A stretch of 59,983 bases of DNA, taken from contig NZ_JAEVYN010000002.1 in assembly GCF_016807185.1 (NCBI RefSeq), positions 1,702,650 through 1,762,632 of the forward strand, written 5' to 3'. Position 1 is the first letter of the stretch. Each line of letters starts with the position of its first letter. The DNA comes from Leptolyngbya sp. Cla-17. Its GTDB lineage: Bacteria; Cyanobacteriota; Cyanobacteriia; Leptolyngbyales; Leptolyngbyaceae. The notes beneath the pieces were generated by a model. The model was not told where the DNA came from. It saw only the letters and a list, made by a program, of their open reading frames with translations, and did no database searches. Positions 53,796 through 59,983 of the stretch are shown in pieces. The position numbers were made by a program, and so were the translations under genes.

Positions 53796-55271
53796 CTAGA
53801 AGCGATCGACTCCTTCAAAAGTTTTGCTAGGTAACGGTTTAGCCGCCTCGCCACAAGTGCGGGGCGTAGGAAAGAGCTTAGTCGGGTTGGCGATCGTTTG
53901 GGGATCGATCGCCTGTCGCACCCACTGCATCGTTTCTAAATCTGCTGGCGAAAACATCTCTGGCATGTAGCAGCGCTTATCGGCACCAATACCGTGTTCC
54001 CCGGAAATGCTGCCGCCGACTTTCACACACAGCTTCAGGATTTCGCCGCCCAACTCTTCCACTTTTTCCAGCGCACCGGGAACCGCATTATCATACAAAA
54101 TCAGCGGATGCAGATTGCCATCGCCTGCATGAAACACGTTTGCTACGTAATAGCCATAGCGATCGCCCAATGCCGCAATTTCCTTTAACACCAATTCCAG
54201 CTTGGTGCGAGGAATCACACCATCCTGCACATAGTAATCGGGCGAAAGCTTACCCATAGCAGCAAATGCAGCTTTGCGTCCTTTCCACAGGGTCAACCGT
54301 TCATCTACATGGGTGGCAATCCGAACGCTGCGTGCCCCGTTTTGAAAACAAATCGCTTCTACCCGCTGCGTGTTTGCCTCTACTTCCACCTCCAGCCCAT
54401 CCACTTCCACCAGCAAAATCGCCTCAGCATCGCGGGGATAGCAGTTTGTTGCCACCACATCTTCCACCGCGTTAATGCTGAGGTTATCCATCATTTCCAT
54501 GCCACCGGGAATAATCCCCGTGCCGATAATATCTGAAACGGTTGCCGCCGCTGCTTCTACACTCATAAAATCCGCCAGCAAGACCCGAATCGATTCTGGC
54601 GTTTTTACCAGTCGCAACGTGATTTCAGTAGCAATGCCCAACGTACCTTCAGAGCCGACAAACACGCCAGTCAGGTCATATCCTGGCGTTTCTGGCACCG
54701 CACTGCCGATGTCCACAATATCGCCGGTGGGCAGCACTACTTTCAAGCCCAGCACATGATTGGTCGTCACACCATATTTGAGACAGTGGACACCGCCAGA
54801 ATTTTCTGCCACATTGCCACCGATTGAGCAAATGATTTGACTGGAAGGGTCCGGCGCATAGAAAAAACCTGCTCCACTGACGGCTTGTGTGACCCAACTA
54901 TTAATCACTCCGGGCTGCACCACAACGCGCTGATTTTCTAGGTCAATCTCCAAAATTTGGTTCATTAAGGTCGTGACAATGAGAACGCAGCCATCCACAG
55001 GCAACGCTCCACCGGATAAGCCCGTGCCCGAACCGCGAGTGACAAAGGGAATCTGGCTTTGGGCGCACACTTGAACGATCGCTGCGACTTCTGCGGTTGT
55101 GCGGGGCAACACCACCACATCAGGGCGGTTGCGATAGCTGGTTAGCCCATCGCATTCATAAACCAGCAGTTCTTCTTTGCGACGAATGACGTTGTTTTTG
55201 CTGACGATCGCCTCAAATTGCTTGATGATCGGCTGCCAATTGCGCGTGGTTTCTCGTTCTTGAGCCAGCAT
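53796..55271 (-). CDS. glcD: Glycolate oxidase subunit GlcD (FAD-linked oxidase)
   Basis: GlcD is the flavoprotein subunit that oxidises glycolate to glyoxylate in photorespiration. From ATG 55271 the 491-residue protein begins LAQERETTRNWQPIIKQFEA. The FAD_binding_4 domain (PFVTRGSGTGLSGGALPVDG, SSQIICSIGGNVAENSGG) and FAD-oxidase C domain (VFHAGDGNLHPLILYD and GSISGEHGIG) are complete. The open frame extends 82 codons further upstream, but those residues overlap the divergent gene at 55475 and lack the fold. glcE and glcF are not in the window. Confidence 0.9.
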   Translation of the reverse strand: MLAQERETTRNWQPIIKQFEAIVSKNNVIRRKEELLVYECDGLTSYRNRPDVVVLPRTTAEVAAIVQVCAQSQIPFVTRGSGTGLSGGALPVDGCVLIVTTLMNQILEIDLENQRVVVQPGVINSWVTQAVSGAGFFYAPDPSSQIICSIGGNVAENSGGVHCLKYGVTTNHVLGLKVVLPTGDIVDIGSAVPETPGYDLTGVFVGSEGTLGIATEITLRLVKTPESIRVLLADFMSVEAAAATVSDIIGTGIIPGGMEMMDNLSINAVEDVVATNCYPRDAEAILLVEVDGLEVEVEANTQRVEAICFQNGARSVRIATHVDERLTLWKGRKAAFAAMGKLSPDYYVQDGVIPRTKLELVLKEIAALGDRYGYYVANVFHAGDGNLHPLILYDNAVPGALEKVEELGGEILKLCVKVGGSISGEHGIGADKRCYMPEMFSPADLETMQWVRQAIDPQTIANPTKLFPTPRTCGEAAKPLPSKTFEGVDRF

Positions 55272-55474
55272 GAAGCGTCCCTGCGTAGTATCTAAGATTA
55301 TTTTATAGCGAATGACGAGGGGTGGAGGTGAGGTGAGCGAAGCCGAACCCCACTGGATAATGCAACCGCGTGAAGTATCAACAAATTGGAGGGTTGGTGT
55401 GGCTCTAAGGGATGATGACAATTGCTGTAGCGATCGTGTTCTCTCAAAAGAGACCAGCATGTGGATGAAGCAAT

Positions 55475-56221
55475 ATGGCGATCGCAGTTCGAGCCGTTCA
55501 GTTTGATTTGCCAGCATCGATTGATCGCCATTGGATTAGTGGCAGTCCGTTCAAAACTCATTTGTTTAACAGCTTGCATTTGACTTTGCCTGCTGTGGAA
55601 CATTGGATGATTAGACATGTCAAGTCTAGGCTCAAATACATTACAGCCGACCCACTAAGGCAAAATGTTCGCGGATTTGTTTTACAAGAAGCCCAACATG
55701 CGGAGCAACACGCTCGATTTGGGCAAATACTACGACAGCAAGGGTACGAGCTAAAGGCTTGCTTGCAGATGGAGGATTGGCTATTAGCGAGTCTGCAACG
55801 GCTAGATTGGCGGTTGAATTTAGCAGCGATCGCAGGTATGGAGCATCTGACGGTCTTACTGTCTGAGGTAGTTCTCCACAGTGACCTGCTAGCAGCGGCT
55901 GAACCCACCCTCAAAGCCATGTTGGAATGGCACGCGATAGAAGAGATTGAGCATAAAAGCGTTGCCTATGAGGTACTGCAAACCGTGAGTCAGAATTATC
56001 TGCTCCGGGTTGCAGGGTTGGCGATCGGCTGTGCTTTTGTCTTGGGCTTATTAAATAGGTGTACGCTTACCTTGCTGCATCAGGATCGGTGCCTTTGGCG
56101 ATGGGCAGCTTGGCGGGAGATGGGGCAGTTTTGGCTGACAAAAGAGAAAATGCTACTGCGAACAGTTCCCCATTGCTTCTGGTATTTGCAACCCAACTTT
56201 CATCCGGCAGCACACGGTTGA
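55475..56221 (+). CDS. Predicted metal-dependent hydrolase (PF10118 family)
   Basis: A 248-residue helical protein. The HxxxE-type metal ligands are in VLQEAQHAEQHARFG, GMEHLTVLLSEVVL and MLEWHAIEEIEHKSVAYEVL, matching the PF10118 family of diiron-like helical hydrolases. A C-terminal hydrophobic segment (GLAIGCAFVLGLLN) may anchor it to the membrane. Substrate unknown. It is divergent from glcD (203-bp gap) and precedes the aldehyde dehydrogenase by 87 bp. Confidence 0.84.
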   Translation: MAIAVRAVQFDLPASIDRHWISGSPFKTHLFNSLHLTLPAVEHWMIRHVKSRLKYITADPLRQNVRGFVLQEAQHAEQHARFGQILRQQGYELKACLQMEDWLLASLQRLDWRLNLAAIAGMEHLTVLLSEVVLHSDLLAAAEPTLKAMLEWHAIEEIEHKSVAYEVLQTVSQNYLLRVAGLAIGCAFVLGLLNRCTLTLLHQDRCLWRWAAWREMGQFWLTKEKMLLRTVPHCFWYLQPNFHPAAHG

Positions 56222-56297
56222 TCGTAACGAAATGCTTGCTGTTTACCAAACAGGCAAATCTGGCTGTCTAAAATGGTGAACATAAAAGAATTTCGAG

Positions 56298-56303
56298 GGA
56301 GGG
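56298..56303 (+). promoter_or_regulatory. GGAGGG ribosome-binding site for the dehydrogenase
   Basis: GGAGGG lies 5 bp before ATG 56309, fixing the start of the dehydrogenase at that codon rather than the in-frame start at 56273. Confidence 0.8.
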
Positions 56304-56308
56304 TCAGT

Positions 56309-57673
<1,365 letters not shown>

Positions 57674-57786
57674 ACCTTTGATGCGCTTCTTTCTGAGAAT
57701 TTCGGCATCAAGCGACCTTAGCAAAGTCTCACTAATCGATATTGTCCTGTTACTTTTAACCTTATTTTTGCCTACCGCAGAAAGCG

Positions 57787-58626
57787 ATGTCTAATCCTTT
57801 AAATTCACCCCCCGGTTCTGCCGAATGGGTTCCTCGGTCGTCACTAGAGGTGATTGGGCTGATACCCTGCGGTGGGCAAGCAACCCGTATATCCCCGCTG
57901 CCTTTCAGTAAGGAACTGTATCCAATTGGGTTCCAGCCTGGACGGGACAATAAACCTCGCCCAAAGGTAGTGTGTCATTACTTGTTGGAGCAGATGCGGC
58001 TAGCGGGAATCACCAAAACCTACTTCATTTTGCGATCGGGCAAATGGGATATTCCGGCTTATTTTGGTGATGGAGCCATGGTCGAGATGCATTTAGGCTA
58101 CTTATTGATGGGGTTGTCCTATGGCGTTCCTTACACGCTCGATCAAGCGTTCCCCTTTGTGAAACAGGCTCTAGTTGCCTTGGGTTTTCCTGATATTTTG
58201 CTACAGCCTGATGATTCATATGCGCGACTGATTGCACGACAGCGACGCACTCAAGCAGATGTGGTGCTGGGATTATTTCCCTGCGATCGCCCCGAAAAAG
58301 CTGGCATGGTTGATTTTGACGAAACGGGCAAAGTCCACCTGATTATTGAAAAACCCTTACAAACAAACTTGCGGTTTATGTGGGGTGCGGCAGTGTGGAA
58401 TCCCGTTTTCACTGACTTTTTGAGTCAGTACGTTGTTGCAGAGGAGCGCAAATTTAGCCAGGAAGGCAACCTCAAACCCCGTAAAGAAATTCCGATTGGG
58501 GATGTAATTCAGGCAGCGATCACCGCTGGGCTTCGGGTAGAAGCTGAACCTTTTGAGCGGGGCACCTATTTAGACATTGGTACCCCAGATGATCTAGTCA
58601 AAGCAGTCAGGCAGTATTGCCAGTAA
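57787..58626 (+). CDS. Sugar-phosphate nucleotidyltransferase-like protein
   Basis: A 279-residue protein of the nucleotidyltransferase superfamily. The signature is variant: LIPCGGQATRISPLPFSKEL and LYPIGFQP, in place of GxGTRxxPxTxxxPKP. The Asp of the metal site may lie in LFPCDRPEKAGMVDFDETGK, and ERGTYLDIGTPDDLVKAV is the usual C-terminal block. The product is an NDP-sugar, possibly for glycan synthesis. It is likely monocistronic. Confidence 0.84.
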   Translation: MSNPLNSPPGSAEWVPRSSLEVIGLIPCGGQATRISPLPFSKELYPIGFQPGRDNKPRPKVVCHYLLEQMRLAGITKTYFILRSGKWDIPAYFGDGAMVEMHLGYLLMGLSYGVPYTLDQAFPFVKQALVALGFPDILLQPDDSYARLIARQRRTQADVVLGLFPCDRPEKAGMVDFDETGKVHLIIEKPLQTNLRFMWGAAVWNPVFTDFLSQYVVAEERKFSQEGNLKPRKEIPIGDVIQAAITAGLRVEAEPFERGTYLDIGTPDDLVKAVRQYCQ

Positions 58627-58666
58627 GAAGTTGCAGAAGCAAGCCCTTTGCCATCATCGGATGCTC

Positions 58667-58870
58667 TTAATCAATAGAAATAGACTGAGGTCCATTGCCA
58701 TTACGGGCTGCTGTGGAATAGGAAGGAGATCCACTTTGCTTATCCAGCCAGCTTTTGATGGGATCATCAGAAAGATTGAGCCGCAACAGTCCAGAAAATA
58801 GCCCTCCCATGAACGCAACGGGCTGGTGAGTGAGTTCTTTGAGGATGGGGGTGAGTTCGTCGAAAAACAT
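58667..58870 (-). CDS. 67-residue conserved-looking small protein
   Basis: The ORF opens MFFDELTPILKELTHQPV, followed by GGLFSGLLRLNLSDDP and KSWLDKQSGSPS. AAAGGAGCC precedes the ATG by about 8 bp. The pattern matches small cyanobacterial proteins I have a general memory of, with no known function. It is convergent with the nucleotidyltransferase. Confidence 0.72.
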   Translation of the reverse strand: MFFDELTPILKELTHQPVAFMGGLFSGLLRLNLSDDPIKSWLDKQSGSPSYSTAARNGNGPQSISID

Positions 58871-59018
58871 CGCAAGGCTCCTTTGCCAAAAACAAGGTGA
58901 GAAACTGAATGATTGAAAACGAGTCAGTTCCTTTGGAAATTGTAACGTTGCTTAAAGGCGAACTGAGACCACTTTGAATTGATCTTTCGCTTCATCATTC
59001 ATTTCTAGTCTTCAACCA

Positions 59019-59983
59019 TCAATTGAAATGCTTAGCGATTCGGTAAGCGGTCATTCCGCCTCCTGCCAGGATGATTGCCAAAATGGGCGGAACCATTGGA
59101 ATCCAGCCTTGATAACTAAACACGCTCATTCCAACAATGAGCACGATCGCAATCAGTCCGGCTTCCCCAATTAGCACCCAAACAGGGCGACGCAGCGCAA
59201 ACCACGCGATCGCCCCCGCTAAAATTGCCCACCCGCCAATCCACACTATTTCAAGCTCATTAGACCAATACCAAATAGGCAATTTTCCATCAAGCCCAGC
59301 ATTCAAAAACTGACTAACCATTTGAGCGTGGATTAACACTCCTGGAAGACTAGGCTGCTCTTTTTCAGTCAAGCTATAGGGCGTAAGAAATAAATCCTTA
59401 GCATTGGCGGCGGTCGTGCCAATCAACACAATTCGGTCTTTGATTTGTTCTGGCGGCACTTCCCCATTCAAGACTTGGCTCAGACTCACCTGCTGAGCAA
59501 CGTTCCGCCCACGGTAGCTCAGCATCATTTGATAGCCTCGATCATCAAGATCCTGATAGCTACCTGCGGTTTTGTCGAGGGGTGAAAACGCGACGCTGCC
59601 TAGCTGGGCAACGTTGCGATCGCTGGGGTTCGGCTGCAACCGAATCCCCTCTTTTGCTAAATACATTTCCGCTAGGCGCAACGAAAAGGAATGAAATGTT
59701 GTGGTGTTCAAATCGGCAAACATAAGGTTGCGCCGCACCACACTATCGGCATCTAGTAGCACATCATTAAATCCCACCTGATCGTTGGGAACACCCGGTG
59801 GCGCAGGGGTAATCGGGGTGCCGAGATTAGTAATCGCCACGATGTTGGGCGCTTTCAGCGCAGTCAATAGCTGCGATCGCCCGGGTGGTTGAGGAATATC
59901 TCGAAAAATATCCAGCCCAATCGCTCGTGGTTGATGGCGCTGAAGCTGGGCAATGGTTTTGGCGATCGCCTCATCAGATAGCG
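59019..59983 (-). CDS. CHASE2-domain membrane protein, 5'-truncated by window edge
   Basis: The frame is open to the window end; upstream of the TTG at 59867 it continues with EAIAKTIAQLQRHQPRAIGL and DIFRDIPQPPG, which belongs to the CHASE2 sensor domain. The visible part has the CHASE2 C-terminal half (DRIVLIGTTAANAKDLFLTP, VHAQ-like GVLIHAQMVSQFLNAG) and three transmembrane helices at the end (IVWIGGWAILAGAIAWFALR, GEAGLIAIVLIVGMSVF, VPPILAIILAGGGMTAYR). No kinase or cyclase domain follows, so it resembles the CHASE2 proteins with an N-terminal partner domain. The N-terminus is outside the window. Confidence 0.88.
   Translation of the reverse strand, partial: LSDEAIAKTIAQLQRHQPRAIGLDIFRDIPQPPGRSQLLTALKAPNIVAITNLGTPITPAPPGVPNDQVGFNDVLLDADSVVRRNLMFADLNTTTFHSFSLRLAEMYLAKEGIRLQPNPSDRNVAQLGSVAFSPLDKTAGSYQDLDDRGYQMMLSYRGRNVAQQVSLSQVLNGEVPPEQIKDRIVLIGTTAANAKDLFLTPYSLTEKEQPSLPGVLIHAQMVSQFLNAGLDGKLPIWYWSNELEIVWIGGWAILAGAIAWFALRRPVWVLIGEAGLIAIVLIVGMSVFSYQGWIPMVPPILAIILAGGGMTAYRIAKHFN

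Noticed and set aside
54266..54759. Several plus-strand ORFs of 60-95 codons opposite glcD
   Set aside because: They have no domain pattern and lie fully within the glcD coding region on the other strand; they are frame shadows.
55272..55517. 82-codon upstream extension of glcD
   Set aside because: The extra residues have no fold similarity and overlap the divergent PF10118 gene; the ATG at 55271 gives the usual GlcD length.

Overview
The window is a chromosomal stretch of a cyanobacterium, most likely a filamentous, Leptolyngbya/Oscillatoriales-like one. Evidence: the HIP1 palindrome GCGATCGC is scattered through genes and gaps, and there are cyanobacterial marker genes (gun4, sasA with a KaiB-like sensor domain, crtE, the cobalamin-dependent metH, an alr0857-type protein). 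There is also a PEP-CTERM protein pair and a SPINDLY-type O-GlcNAc transferase. I see no rRNA, no tRNA, no CRISPR array and no phage module. Species assignment from this window alone is not possible.

Layout. 1-5 kb: 3' end of thiE, then the minus-strand set folD, crtE and a divergent-PAP2 membrane protein, a small OB-fold-like lipoprotein and a lipase-like hydrolase. 5-9.2 kb: a TonB-like protein, a GAF/histidine-kinase-like protein lacking its phospho-acceptor His, gun4 and rfaE2. 9.3-15.8 kb: a surface-structure and glycosylation cluster (methyltransferase, type IV pilin-like protein with terminator, antitoxin-like small protein coupled to a SPINDLY glycosyltransferase, FkbM methyltransferase, another methyltransferase). 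15.9-17.7 kb: bioY, lspA, purE, with the last two overlapping. 17.8-21.7 kb: a TPR protein, a decayed IS5-type insertion sequence, a glycosyltransferase and an arsenosugar-type peroxidase-like protein. 21.7-32.7 kb: proA, a long gap, a 991-residue modular glycosidase-like protein with two nearly identical carbohydrate-binding modules, metH, a secreted TPR protein and msrA. 32.8-36 kb: two tandem small winged-helix-like proteins, a leucine-rich-repeat protein and a TPR protein. 36-45 kb: phytase/esterase-like lipoprotein, sasA, YqiA-like esterase, a 46-residue repeat peptide not called by simple ORF length, SWIM-zinc-finger protein, Lin0512-family protein, a PHP phosphoesterase with an exact 264-bp tandem duplication of its 3' end, sppA and an alr0857-like protein. 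45-52 kb: a 25-codon ORF with a strong terminator, a three-PAS/GAF sensor kinase, and a 1.2-kb tandem duplication carrying two PEP-CTERM proteins plus an intact and a truncated pentapeptide-repeat gene. 52-60 kb: MATE transporter, glcD, a PF10118-type metal hydrolase, a succinate-semialdehyde-type dehydrogenase, a sugar nucleotidyltransferase, a 67-residue conserved-looking protein and the C-terminal part of a CHASE2 protein cut by the window end.

Most genes are housekeeping. The parts that deserve attention are the pilin/glycosylation cluster, the two independent tandem duplications (one exact, one diverged in the middle of the coding sequence), the degenerate histidine kinase, the tandem winged-helix-like small proteins and two very short genes. 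I did not find a system I can confidently call new; the candidates are ranked in the findings.
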